A stretch of 64,000 bases of DNA from Dehalococcoidales bacterium (lineage in GTDB: Bacteria; Chloroflexota; Dehalococcoidia; Dehalococcoidales; UBA2162), in the NCBI GenBank assembly GCA_016932435.1, contig JAFGCW010000013.1:60929-124928 (forward strand). The letters run 5' to 3'. A model generated the notes under the pieces. That model was not told the DNA's origin, searched no databases, and worked only from the letters and a program-made list of their open reading frames with translations. Of the stretch, positions 38,180 through 48,789 are shown one piece after another. Every line of letters starts with the position of its first letter. Within the stretch, counting starts at the first letter, position 1. Both the position numbers and the translations under genes were made by a program.

Positions 38180-40627
38180 CTATTTATCCAGCTTTACAGC
38201 ACACATACCGTATTCCTTCAAACCGGTAACCTTATCGGCAGCCGGATTCAGTATGTTGTAAGCAAAGTGAAGCGGTAATGCAACCACTCCGGCCGGAACG
38301 GTGTTCTTCACCTTTATCTTGACCGGCAGGCTTCCCCATTTCGAAGCCACTTTTACTTCGCCGCCGTTCTCCAGCTTCATCGCAACGGCATCTTCAGGAC
38401 TGATTACCAGTTCAGGTTCGCCTTCGAGAAGACTGAACTCTCCCAGTCCCACATCCATCGCCGCATCGTTGAAATAATACAGGCTTGGTACGGTTATCAT
38501 CATTAACGGGTAATCTGTACTCGCCTTCACAGGCGATACTTTATAATCGATTTCGGTAATACTGACCGGAGTTTCTCCAGCCACAGCTACCGTTTTCTTA
38601 ATCTCGGATGTAATACCGCCGGCGCTCCTGTAGGCGAAACCTTCGCCGCCCATCCTCTTGCCTATCTGGCAGGTTATCCACCAGTCCGGCTTCGATTCGC
38701 CTCTCGGCTCTACTGCCCTGTTTACCTTCCTTGTTACGCGATCATCACCGGTAAAGGTTCCCTGTTTTTCCGTAAGGGCAGCCGCAGGAAGAACAACATC
38801 TGCATTCTGCGTAACTGACGACGGGAACATACTCTGAACAACCAGGAACTTTAGCTTATCGAGTCTGCCTTTCAGTCTGGGATCATCGCCGATAATATAA
38901 GCTGCCTTTATCCTGCCCTTTTCAATCGTTGTGATCATCTCGTCGAATGACAGTCCCGGATTATCTACCGGCTGGTATCCCGGTCCGTAATCCGGCATCA
39001 CTCCCATATCGCAGGCGCCCTGGACATTGTTCAGACCGCTGACAGGATTAACTCCAACCGAAGGTTTCTTTACTTTCTTTGCCTTTGTTGCCATATCGTT
39101 AAGGGCAGTTATCAGGATGTCCGCTCCTGATTGCTGAAGTATTCCTTCGCCATAAAGTATACCGGCTGACTTTGCTGAGTTATATAGTCCGGCAGCTTCC
39201 TCGATCTGTTCCGCGGCAACTCCCGTAATTTTTGCCGCTTTCGCCGGTTCAACGGCTTTCATCAGACCGCCTATCAACACCAGTTCAGTGCCTGGCTTGT
39301 ACTGAAGCCATACATCGGCCGACTTGCATAATCCGTTGCGGTAAGGACTGGCAACAACCAGCCTGCCGCCGTTATCGACCGCCCGTTTTATCTCCACGGC
39401 GATCACCGGTTGTGAAAGGGTCGGATCTGTACCGATAGTAAGGATACAGCCCATACCGGCAATCTTCGATATATAATCTTTCGTTTCTCCGCTGCCCGCC
39501 GCGGGAACGCGTCCAAGCCTGGCGGCATGGTCGATATTATTCGTACCCAGTACTGTCCTTGCCAGTTTCTGGAGCACGTAGTTTTCTTCATTCGTTGTCT
39601 CTGAGCAGTTAATCACTACTACTTCGTCGCCCTTGTAGTTACCGAGTTTTTCAGCGACTGCATCAAGGGCTTTATTCCAGCTTTCCTGGACAAGCTCGTT
39701 ATTGCGTTTCATCAGCGGAACTTTAAGGCGTTTTGTATGATTCACGATTTCAGCAATTCCGAAACGTCCTCTCACGCATGACTGGCCCCTGTTCACACTC
39801 TCAGCGACCGGTTTTAAACCGATCACTTTGCCTTCTCTTACTTCAACCTCGAACTGGCAGCCGACGCCGCAGTAAGGGCAGGTGGTTACGACCGTCTCGT
39901 CAGGCAGCCCTTCCCACTTACGCCGCCTGTCAGCAAGCGCTCCGGTAGGACAGATATCGACGCAGGCACCGCAGAAACGGCAGTCTGCTTCCTGCAAGGT
40001 TTCACCGAACGCCGTCCCTACCAGGGCTTCCCTGCTTCGTGAGGTAAAGGCAATAGCGCCGATTCCCCTGACTTCCTGGCAGACCCTGACACAGCGACCG
40101 CAAAGAATGCAGAGATTATAGTCTCGCTGCAGGAAAGGATCTCTCTTGTCAGGAAACAACTCACGCGACTTGTTGGGAATTCGTATCTCGGTCAGACCCA
40201 CATATTCGGCAGCTTCCTGCAGTTCACACTGTCCTTTGTTCGGACAGAACTTGCATCCGGTGGTCATTCCCACCTTACGCATCGAGTTCCGGTACGGGTC
40301 ACAGTCGTTTCTCCGGTCACAGGTCACGCAGGAATTCGGATGTTTTGCCAGCATTAATTCCAGGAATCCTCGCCTCAGCTCCTGGAGTTGCTCGGTGTTT
40401 GTATGGACAATCATGCCATCGGTAGCCGGAGTAGTACAGGAAGTGGGGAATCCCCTCATCCCTTCTATCTCCACTATACAGACACGGCAGCCGCCGTATG
40501 GAGTCAGGTACTTGTGGTAGCATAGAGTTGGTATATACACTCCCGCGGCTTCAGCTGCATTCAAAACGGTAACGCCGCTTTCCACGGTAACCTGTTTGTC
40601 GTCAATTGTCAGTGTTATCTTACTCAT
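38180..40627 (-). CDS. NuoG/formate dehydrogenase-like subunit without a catalytic Sec/Cys
   Basis: An 815-residue molybdopterin-fold protein. Residues 1-80 form a plant-type 2Fe-2S domain (CYHKYLTPYGGCRVCIVE). A His/Cys 4Fe-4S region and two 4Fe-4S clusters follow (CILCGRCVRVC, CRFCGACVDICP; about 95-240), then a CPYCGVGCQ 4Fe-4S site and the oxidoreductase core to the C-terminus. At the site where formate dehydrogenases have U/C-H, the chain reads HAARLGRVPA with Gly, so the catalytic residue and its histidine partner are gone. A purely electron-carrying role like NuoG is likely, joined to the NuoE/NuoF-like products of the same operon. Confidence 0.88.
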   Translation of the reverse strand: MSKITLTIDDKQVTVESGVTVLNAAEAAGVYIPTLCYHKYLTPYGGCRVCIVEIEGMRGFPTSCTTPATDGMIVHTNTEQLQELRRGFLELMLAKHPNSCVTCDRRNDCDPYRNSMRKVGMTTGCKFCPNKGQCELQEAAEYVGLTEIRIPNKSRELFPDKRDPFLQRDYNLCILCGRCVRVCQEVRGIGAIAFTSRSREALVGTAFGETLQEADCRFCGACVDICPTGALADRRRKWEGLPDETVVTTCPYCGVGCQFEVEVREGKVIGLKPVAESVNRGQSCVRGRFGIAEIVNHTKRLKVPLMKRNNELVQESWNKALDAVAEKLGNYKGDEVVVINCSETTNEENYVLQKLARTVLGTNNIDHAARLGRVPAAGSGETKDYISKIAGMGCILTIGTDPTLSQPVIAVEIKRAVDNGGRLVVASPYRNGLCKSADVWLQYKPGTELVLIGGLMKAVEPAKAAKITGVAAEQIEEAAGLYNSAKSAGILYGEGILQQSGADILITALNDMATKAKKVKKPSVGVNPVSGLNNVQGACDMGVMPDYGPGYQPVDNPGLSFDEMITTIEKGRIKAAYIIGDDPRLKGRLDKLKFLVVQSMFPSSVTQNADVVLPAAALTEKQGTFTGDDRVTRKVNRAVEPRGESKPDWWITCQIGKRMGGEGFAYRSAGGITSEIKKTVAVAGETPVSITEIDYKVSPVKASTDYPLMMITVPSLYYFNDAAMDVGLGEFSLLEGEPELVISPEDAVAMKLENGGEVKVASKWGSLPVKIKVKNTVPAGVVALPLHFAYNILNPAADKVTGLKEYGMCAVKLDK

Positions 40628-40640
40628 TCCTGGTTAACGC

Positions 40641-43600
40641 CTAACTTTCCTCCAAATCGCACTGCAGACATCGTTTTGTTTCGTCTTTCGCACATTTCGC
40701 GTCGAATCCGAGTAACACTTTCGCATAACTCTTGATTCTTTCTTCAACAGGCAGAAGCTTCAACTCCGGTCTGTATTTATCAGATTCGATCTTATCCGGG
40801 TCAGGCGGCGGCAATTCGCCTTCCGGTGACACCAGTTCTTCGTCGATGACTCCTGCACCGCCAAGGTACAGGTCCATCGAGACTGCCGCCTGCCTGCCGT
40901 CGGCAATCGCTTCAATAACCGATGCCGGTCCCCGGGTTACATCACCACCGGCATAGACACCATCTACCGAGGTAGCCAGAGTGTACTTATCGGCAACGAT
41001 TCTTCCACCGCGTACCGTTTCCACTCCAAACTTATCCGGTATCACCGATTCCTGACCGAGAGCTTTTATCACGTTATCGAACTCAAGGGTATATTCACTG
41101 CCATCGATCGGTTCCGGTCTGCGTCTTCCGCTGTCATCAACCTTACCGAGTTGCATTCTCACCAGTGTAACCTTGAGTCCGCCGCCGGATTTCTCAACAC
41201 CGGTCGGATTGGTCAGGTATTCTATCTTTACGCCCTCTTCAAGAGCTTCGTCGATTTCTTCATCGCTTGCCGGCATCTCGTTACGCGTCCGGCGGTATAC
41301 CACAGTAACATCCGCGCCAAGACGCACAGCGGTACGGGCTGCATCCATAGCAACGTTACCGCCGCCGATGACCATTACCCGTTTGCCGACCTCTACCTTG
41401 TTTCCAAGGTTGATATCCCTGAGTATATCTACTCCGTCCATGACACCGGTCAGGTCTTCGCCATCTATTCCCATCTTGGTGCCTTTGTGGGCGCCGACGC
41501 TGATGAATACGGCATCATATCCCTGTTTCTTCAGGTCATCTATCGATTCAACGGGGCTGTTTGTTTTAATCGTTACCCCGATATCTTCAATTTCTTTGAT
41601 TTCCTTATCAAGTATTTCCGGCGGCAGGCGGTAATCCGGAATTCCTACCCGCATCATCCCGCCGGCAACCGGCAGGGCTTCGAACACGGTCACTTCGTGC
41701 CCCCGCCTTGCCAGGTAATAAGCTGCGGTAAGTCCGGCAGGTCCGGAGCCGATAACAGCTGCTTTCTTTCCCGTTGGTTCAGCCTTCTTAATATTCTTCT
41801 TCCAGGAGCCGTCATCATTCTCTGCGGCAAACCTCTTCAGTTCCTTTATCGCTATCGCTTCATCGAGCTGGCCTCGGCGGCACTTGGACTCGCAGTAATG
41901 AACGCAGACATAACCGAGCGCTGCCGGGAAGGGAACCTTCTCACGAACAATCGCCGTCGCTTCACCGTATTTGCCGTCGGCGATAGCCCTGATATATCGC
42001 GGAACGTCGATTCCCGCAGGGCAGGTATTCTGGCAGGGCGACTTGACCAGCCCGGCACAGACACCGGCCCGGCAGTAACCCAGTTTTATATGCTCTTCGT
42101 ATTCTTCCCTGAAATACTTGATTGTGGTCAGTACCGGATTCGGTGATGTCTGTCCGAGAGCGCACAGCGAACCCGATTTCATCAGGTTAGCAAGCCACTC
42201 CATGTATTCAATATCGCCTTCTTTACCTTCACCGTTGGTAATACGTTCGAGTACATTCAACAGTTCCGCACCACCCTCACGACAGGGAAGGCATTTACCA
42301 CATGATTCGGTTTGAGTGAATGAGATAAAGAACTTGGCCAGGTCGACCATGCAGGTATCTTCGTCACCGACTATCATGCCGCCGGAGCCGACTATCGAGC
42401 CGGCAGCCGCCAGCGATTCGTAGTCAACCGAGATATCCATAAGGCTGGCCGGAAGACATCCGCCGGATGGCCCTCCGGTCTGAACCGATTTAAACTGCTT
42501 ATCGTCGACTATTCCGCCGCCGATTTCATATATAATGTCACCAAGCCTGATACCCATCGGGACTTCTATCAGGCCGGTCCTTTTCACTTTACCGGCAAGA
42601 GCGAACGTCTTGGTGCCCTTGCTTTTTTCGGTGCCGAACGTCGCATACCAGTCGGCGCCTTTCTCCATAATAGCCGAGACATTACCCCAGGTCTCGACAT
42701 TGTTTACGTTGGTCGGTTTACCCCAGACACCGGATACGGCCGGGAACGGAGGCCTTGAGCGGGGCATTCCCCTCTTACCCTCGATAGAGGCGATAAGCGC
42801 TGTCTCTTCTCCGCAGACAAACGCACCTGCGCCTTCCTTGATCACTATATCGAGATCGAATCCCGAACCGAGAATATTTTTACCAAGCAGGTTATTTTCC
42901 CGCATCTGTGCCAGCGCCGTCTCCAGGCGTTCGATTGCAAGTGGATATTCGGCACGGCAGTAAATATAAGCATAATTCGATCCGGTTGCGTAGGCACCAA
43001 TAAGTATACCTTCGAGCACAGCATGCGGATCGCCTTCCAGCAGCGACCTGTCCATGAACGCTCCGGGGTCGCCTTCATCCGCATTGCATATTATGTATTT
43101 CTCATTACCCGGTGCTTCCAGAAGTCTTTCCCACTTGAAAGAGGTTGAGGCACCGGCGCCACCCCTGCCACGGAGTCCCGATTTGCCTATCTCGGCAATA
43201 ATCTCTTCGCGGGACATCGTCAAAGCACGAGCGAAACCGCTGTAGCCATCTCTAGCTATATACTGCTTAATATCGGAGGGATCTATGTGACCACAATTAC
43301 GGAGGGCCAGGCGAACCTGAGGTTTAAGAACCGGAAGTTCGAAAAGCTTCGATATCCCTTCAATCTCTTCGTCACCGATGGTGCCGAGAGCAAGGTCGGG
43401 GCGGGGATTATCTTTTACTAGGTAATCTTCAAGAAGTTCCGGGATCATCTCGGGTGTTACTCCCGAGTATGTAATTCGGGGTCGACCCGGTTTGATGATA
43501 TCTACCAGAGGTTCGGCATAGCAGAGACCGATACACCCCACTTCCGTTATAATAGCACCGATTTTAAGTCGTTTGAGTTCTTTTTCAATTGCATCCAGGA

Positions 43601-43721
43601 CGTCAACCGCGCCTGCCGCCCTGCCGCAGGTGGCCATACCGATGAGAATCCTGACTTTATCGGTTTTCTGTAACGCTTCCCATTCGGCTACAGCTTGTGT
43701 TTTTATATCATCAAAAGACAT
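40641..43721 (-). CDS. NuoF-like NADH-binding subunit fused to a GltD-like module
   Basis: A 1026-residue fusion. Residues 1-120 are a thioredoxin-like 2Fe-2S domain (ATCGRAAGA, GCIGLCYAEP). Residues 130-540 are the NuoF/HoxF core with the NADH/FMN region GLRGRGGAGASTSFKWE and the 4Fe-4S ligands SCGKCLPCREGG near 475. The rest (about 575-1026) is a complete glutamate-synthase small-subunit-like unit: CQNTCPAGIDVPRYI, an FAD site VIGSGPAGLTAAYYLARRG and an NADPH site VIGGGNVAMDAARTAVRLG. It thus has two different pyridine-nucleotide sites on one chain. Separate NfnB and the fdhA insert use the same module. It would pass electrons among NADH, NADPH and ferredoxin or the FeS subunit. Confidence 0.9.
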   Translation of the reverse strand: MSFDDIKTQAVAEWEALQKTDKVRILIGMATCGRAAGAVDVLDAIEKELKRLKIGAIITEVGCIGLCYAEPLVDIIKPGRPRITYSGVTPEMIPELLEDYLVKDNPRPDLALGTIGDEEIEGISKLFELPVLKPQVRLALRNCGHIDPSDIKQYIARDGYSGFARALTMSREEIIAEIGKSGLRGRGGAGASTSFKWERLLEAPGNEKYIICNADEGDPGAFMDRSLLEGDPHAVLEGILIGAYATGSNYAYIYCRAEYPLAIERLETALAQMRENNLLGKNILGSGFDLDIVIKEGAGAFVCGEETALIASIEGKRGMPRSRPPFPAVSGVWGKPTNVNNVETWGNVSAIMEKGADWYATFGTEKSKGTKTFALAGKVKRTGLIEVPMGIRLGDIIYEIGGGIVDDKQFKSVQTGGPSGGCLPASLMDISVDYESLAAAGSIVGSGGMIVGDEDTCMVDLAKFFISFTQTESCGKCLPCREGGAELLNVLERITNGEGKEGDIEYMEWLANLMKSGSLCALGQTSPNPVLTTIKYFREEYEEHIKLGYCRAGVCAGLVKSPCQNTCPAGIDVPRYIRAIADGKYGEATAIVREKVPFPAALGYVCVHYCESKCRRGQLDEAIAIKELKRFAAENDDGSWKKNIKKAEPTGKKAAVIGSGPAGLTAAYYLARRGHEVTVFEALPVAGGMMRVGIPDYRLPPEILDKEIKEIEDIGVTIKTNSPVESIDDLKKQGYDAVFISVGAHKGTKMGIDGEDLTGVMDGVDILRDINLGNKVEVGKRVMVIGGGNVAMDAARTAVRLGADVTVVYRRTRNEMPASDEEIDEALEEGVKIEYLTNPTGVEKSGGGLKVTLVRMQLGKVDDSGRRRPEPIDGSEYTLEFDNVIKALGQESVIPDKFGVETVRGGRIVADKYTLATSVDGVYAGGDVTRGPASVIEAIADGRQAAVSMDLYLGGAGVIDEELVSPEGELPPPDPDKIESDKYRPELKLLPVEERIKSYAKVLLGFDAKCAKDETKRCLQCDLEES

Positions 43722-43730
43722 GCATTTACC

Positions 43731-44213
43731 TTAATAATACCGGGAGAGTATTTCTCTTGCCTTGGTCGGATTCATTCTGCCGTACACCGTCTTGTCGATT
43801 ACCATTACCGGGGCTAGAGCACAGGATCCGAAACAGGCTACCCTCTCAAGGCTGAACTTATAGTCGTCTGTGGTAGTCTTCCCTTCCGGAAGATCAAGTT
43901 CTTTCCTGATAGCGTCAAGAATCCGTTTTCCGCCCTGCACGTAGCACGCCGTTCCCTGGCAGCACTTGACGGTATGTTCGCCCTGCCTCTCAAATCGAAA
44001 CTGGGCATAAAAAGTGGCAACTCCGTAAATCTCACTCTCCGATAAACATAAAATACGGGCTACCTCCGGGATTACTTCCCTGGGGAGATAGCCGAATTCT
44101 TCCTGTACTTTCTGTAATACGGGGATTAGTGCGCCTTTTTCACCCTGGTAAGGAGTGACGATAGGTAATAAACGATTTTGAATATCTTTTTCAGTTATAG
44201 TATATACCGTCAT
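43731..44213 (-). CDS. NuoE-like 2Fe-2S subunit
   Basis: A 160-residue thioredoxin-like ferredoxin subunit of NADH dehydrogenase/HndA type. Its four ligands appear as CCQGTACYVQGG (with the first Cys ligand) and ACFGSCALAPVM near the C-terminus, after a helical region with LIPVLQKVQEEFGYLP. ATG at 44213 is preferred over an in-frame TTG at 44240 because an AGAAGG site lies just upstream of it. It is the first gene of the operon nuoE-nuoF/gltD-nuoG-like-nfnA-nfnB, and is divergent from fdhA. Confidence 0.9.
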   Translation of the reverse strand: MTVYTITEKDIQNRLLPIVTPYQGEKGALIPVLQKVQEEFGYLPREVIPEVARILCLSESEIYGVATFYAQFRFERQGEHTVKCCQGTACYVQGGKRILDAIRKELDLPEGKTTTDDYKFSLERVACFGSCALAPVMVIDKTVYGRMNPTKAREILSRYY

Positions 44214-44590
44214 TTCACCTTCTAATATGTCAACAAACAAGTATTGCGTGAAATATACGCTATATGCATATTATCACATAGCTTTTCGGGTAGTCAACTA
44301 AATCGAACCGACTCCTGACCATGGTTAGATGACCACCAATAATCTCCTGTCATTGAACTACTACGTCTGTTCGAAATCAAGCTTGAAAAAGAGGTTGCCA
44401 TCTGATATTATGCCACAGAATGGTAAGGAATGACTAGGCATAAATTAGTGACCAGTGTTATATTACCACTCTCATCCAATGATGTAAACACCCATTTCTT
44501 TACCCATTATACGAATTCTTGATATATAATTGTGTGGTAAATACCATTTTATTTTTCATACTATTACCTGTTTGAAAGGGAGAAATAGGG
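44214..44590. promoter_or_regulatory. Divergent control region between nuoE-like operon and fdhA
   Basis: This 377-base AT-rich spacer has no gene. For fdhA, TTGATA at 44519-44524, a 17-base spacer and TACCAT at 44542-44547 form a plausible promoter, and an AAAGGGAG ribosome site lies near 44575. The opposite side must hold the promoter of the minus-strand operon; I could not place it with certainty. No molybdenum-cofactor riboswitch was recognised. Confidence 0.45.
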
Positions 44591-47500
44591 ATGGCAACAA
44601 CCAGGATTGTAGTAAACGGTGAAGAAATTTCTGCTGAAACTGACCAGACTATACTGGATGCCTGTAAAGAGGCCAGGATATATATTCCCAGCCTTTGTCA
44701 TTTCAAGGGCATTACTCCCCTGCCTGAAGTGATGCCGGATATGGCATGCCAGCTTTGCCTGGTCGAAGTAGACGGTAAGGTGGTACTGTCTTGTAACACA
44801 CCGGTTGCCGAAGGAATGTCGGTGACAACCGATACACCGGAGATCCAGAAACTTCGCTGCGAAGCCCTCCGGCGTATTCTTGTCAGGCATCCGCATGAAT
44901 GTCTTATCTGTGACAGGCGGGAGCGTTGCGGACCTCTCGATATCTGTCTGCGTAACGTGGATGTTTCCGAGCGCTGCGTTCTCTGCTCCAAGAATGGCCG
45001 TTGTGAACTGCAGGACGCCGTCGACTATATCGGGATCGAAAAAATGCCCGAATACCTTCCCCGGAATCTCCCGGTGCGTGAAGATAATCCCTTCTTCATT
45101 CGTGATAACAACCTCTGCATAATGTGTGAACGGTGCGTAAGGGTTTGCGATAATGTCAGACACGTGAAAGCTATCGAACCGGCCTATCCCTGTCACCGGG
45201 CTTGCCCTGCAGGAATAGATATTCCTCGGTATATCCGATTAATTGCTAAAGGACGCCCCGGAGCGGCTCTCGCAGTTATCCGTGAGAAAGTACCGTTCCC
45301 CGCCGCCCTTGGAAGGGTATGCGTTCACCCGTGTGAAGAAGCCTGCCAGCGTGGTCTGGAAATGGACAAACCTCTCAGTATCAGGATGCTAAAACGGTAT
45401 GCCTCCGATAACGGCGATGATTCGTGGAAGAAATCGGCGGTTAAACTGCCCGATACCGGTAAGAAAGTAGCCGTAATCGGTTCGGGACCGGCGGGACTTA
45501 CCGCCGCCTATTACCTCGCCAAACTGGGACATGGGGTAACCGTGTTCGAAGCCCTGCCGGAACCCGGTGGAATGATGAGAGTAGGAATACCGGCATACCG
45601 TCTGCCGAGAGATATACTTTCCGGTGAAATAGATGAGATTAAAAACGCCGGTGTCGAGATGAAGCTCAACACCAGGATTGATTCGGTTGTATCTCTTTTC
45701 AAGGATGGATTCAATGCAGTATTCCTCGGTGTCGGCGCCCACCAGGGAATGAAACTCGGTGTCGAAGGAGAAGACCTGCCCGGTATCATCGACGCCGCTG
45801 AATACCTGAGGAAAGCAAACCTTAATGAAAATCCGGAAACAGGGAAAAGAGTCGGTGTTGTCGGCGGCGGTAATGTCGCCATAGATGCCGCCCGTATTTC
45901 ACTTCGCCTGGGCGCTGAGAAAGTAACCATATTCTACCGCCGTACCCGTGCTGAAATGCCGGCCAATCCTGAAGAAGTAGAAGCAGCCATCGAAGAAGGA
46001 ATAGAAATACTCTACCTGTCAGCACCGGCTAAAGTCACAGCCGACGGTAAAGTATTAAAACTCGACTGCCAGAGAATGGAGCTTGGAGAACCTGACGAGA
46101 GCGGTCGGAGAAGACCTGTACCGATAGAGGGCAGCAACTTTATTTCCGAACTCGATACTCTTATCGCCGCCATCGGCCAGAGACCGCAGGTACCGGAAGA
46201 ATTCAATGTCGAGACCGGACGCAATAATACGGTTACCGTTAGTGATGCCATGATGACCAGTCATGAAGGCGTTTTCGCCGGTGGCGACTGTTCCCGCGGA
46301 CCGGCAACGGTAATAGAAGCTATTGCCGACGCCAGGAAAGCAGCAGAAGCGATCGATCTTTACCTCGGCGGTAAAGGTGATATCTCCGAATCGCTGGTTC
46401 AGCCGGAGGAAGCGGAAATACTGCCTGAAACAAGCCTGCCCGAAGAAGAACAGGCTGTTTTCACCTACTTGCCGGTCGAAGAACGAATCAGGACCTTTAA
46501 CGAAGTAGAGAACGGGATGACCCGGGAAGTAGCGGAAGCCGAAGCTCAGAGATGCTTGAAATGTTACGTTATCTCTCCGCCGGGAGATAAAGTCCTTGAA
46601 GAAGCGGACTGCCAGTTCTGCGGCGCCTGCGTCGATGCCTGTCCGGTCGGAGCTTTATCCGAAAGAATGTCATACCTTGAAGGAATACCTGACAGGACGG
46701 TGACAACGATCTGCCCGTATTGCGGGATCGGATGCCAGCTTAAACTCGATATAAAAGATGAAAAGATAATCAGGGTCACTCCTGATCCCGATGGAATAGT
46801 TAATAAAGGCCAGGCTTGCGTAAAAGGAAAATTCGGGCTGGACTTTGTCAATAATCCCGAACGGCTGACCACTCCTCTCATCCGTATTGGAGGAAGAGGA
46901 GAGGGCAAGTTCAGGGAAGCTAGCTGGGAAGAAGCCCTGGACATGGTAGCAGGCAGACTCAAAGATATCAGAGATTCATCAGGACCTGACAGTCTGGCAT
47001 TCCTGTCATCCGCGAAATGCACCAACGAGGATAATTACTTATTGCAGAAAATGGCAAGGGCGGTGATCGGCACCAACAACGTCGACCACTGCGCACGTCT
47101 CTGACATTCTCCTACCGTGGCCGGTCTGGCCACGACCTTCGGCAGTGGAGCAATGACAAATTCAATTGAAGAGATTGGAAAAGCCGACTGCATTTTCATT
47201 ATCGGTTCTAACACATCGGAAAGCCATCCGGTTATCGCACTCGAAGTAATGAAAGCATCGCGTTACCGGGGAGCCAAAGTGATCGTCGTCGATCCGAGAA
47301 AAATTCGAATGGTCGACTTTGCCGATATATGGCTTCAGCACAAACCCGGTACGGATGTCGCTCTTATCAACGGTCTGCTGAATATCATTATCTCGGAGAA
47401 TCTGTATGATAAGGACTTCGTTCAAAATCGGACCGAGGGATTCGACGAACTGAAAGAAGCGGTAAAAGAATACACTCCCGAGAAAGTCAGAGAGATAACA

Positions 47501-48733
47501 GGAGTCCCGGTCGAAAAGTTGCAGGAAGCAGCCCGTACCTACGCCGGAGCTGAAGCATCGACCATACTCTACTGCATGGGAATCACCCAGCATACTTCAG
47601 GGACCAACAATGTCATCGACTTAGCTAATATGTCTATGGTAACCGGTAACGTGGGCAGGGAGAGTACCGGTGTCAATCCTCTCAGAGGACAGAACAACGT
47701 CCAGGGTGCCTGTGACCTTGGCGCCCTGCCGAACGTATATACCGGCTACCAGCAGGTCGCCAGCGAGGAAGCCAGAGCCAAGTTCGAGGAAGCCTGGGGA
47801 GTAACCCTCTCATCAAAACCGGGTTTAACTCTTGTAGAGATGATGCATGGAGCCGAAGAAGGTACTATTAGGGGAATATATGTGATGGGAGAAGATCCGA
47901 TCATCTCTGATCCTAACAGTACCCACGTAGCGGAAGGGCTTAAGAAACTGGATCTGCTGGTTGTCCAGGATATATTCCTGAGCAATACGGCAAAGTATGC
48001 CGACGTGGTACTGCCGGGTGTCAGCTTTGCAGAAAAAGACGGTACCTACACCAACACCGAGCGCAGAGTACAGAGAGTGAGAAGGGCTATCGATCCTGTC
48101 GGGAACTCAAGACCGGATTGGCAGATATTCCCCGAGATATCCTCCCGTATGGGCTATCAGATGAACTATGAGAGTCCGGAAGACGTTTTCGAAGAGATAC
48201 GAAAGCTGACCCCGTCTTACGCAGGAATAAGTTATTCACGCATAGAAAAAGCCGGACTGCAGTGGCCCTGCCCCACCGAGGACAGTCAGGGTACCCGGTT
48301 CCTCCACGAAGGGAAGTTCTCACGCGGTCTCGGGAAATTCCAGGTCACTCCTTTCCAGGAACCACCTGAGAAAACCGATATAGATTACCCGGTTATTCTA
48401 TCAACTGGAAGAATTCTGTATCATTTCCACGGCGGAAATATGACACGGCGCTCTAAAGGCTTGGATGCAATCAGGCCTGAAGCTGAAGTAGAGATAAATC
48501 CCGCCGATGCCGCTAAAATGGATGTGAAACAGGGAGACCTGGTAGAACTGGAATCGCGACGTGGCAAGGTTGTTACGAAGGTTAAGATTACTGACAGGTC
48601 ACCCGAGGGCGTAGCATTTATGACCTTCCACTTCAAGGAAGCGCCGATTAACCAGCTTACGCTCGATTCACTCGATCCGGTAGCCAAGATACCCGGCTAT
48701 AAGGTAAGTTCTATAAGGATAAAACCGAAATAA
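44591..48733 (+). CDS. fdhA: Selenocysteine formate dehydrogenase with an inserted GltD-like module
   Basis: Reading the TGA at 47102-47104 as Sec gives a 1380-residue protein with Sec838. Residues 1-80 are a 2Fe-2S domain; a His/Cys 4Fe-4S region follows (about 95-150). The first 4Fe-4S motif CIMCERCVRVCDNV (near 177) is followed by ~470 residues of a GltD-like unit (CHRACPAGIDIPRYI; FAD site VIGSGPAGLTAAYYLAK; NADPH site VVGGGNVAIDAARISLRLG). Only then comes the partner 4Fe-4S motif CQFCGACVDACPVGAL (near 676). The molybdopterin core starts CPYCGIGCQL, and the active site is NVDHCARLUHSP with the Sec-His pair. It should oxidise formate or reduce CO2, exchanging electrons with NADPH via the insert. 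It is cytosolic (no Tat signal). Confidence 0.93.
47105..47140 (+). promoter_or_regulatory. SECIS hairpin of fdhA
   Basis: A perfect 7-bp stem, CGTGGCC at 47116-47122 and GGCCACG at 47128-47134, has the loop GGTCT containing GU. It begins 11 bases after the TGA at 47102, the position and shape of bacterial formate dehydrogenase SECIS elements. Confidence 0.85.
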
Positions 48734-48758
48734 CAGGGCTGAAAAAAGGTCTGATATT

Positions 48759-48789
48759 AAGCGGGTCGCTGACAGCTACCCGCTTTTTT
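48759..48789. terminator. Intrinsic terminator after fdhA
   Basis: AAGCGGGT (48759-48766) and ACCCGCTT (48778-48785) flank an 11-base loop, followed by TTTT. It lies between fdhA and the convergent hydrogenase operon and overlaps the last codons of the protease gene. Confidence 0.8.

Noticed and set aside
47102..47104. TGA as an ordinary stop or a nonsense mutation splitting fdhA into two genes
   Set aside because: The frame continues without shift, HCARL-x-H is the known Sec context of formate dehydrogenases, and a 7-bp GU-loop hairpin follows at the right distance.
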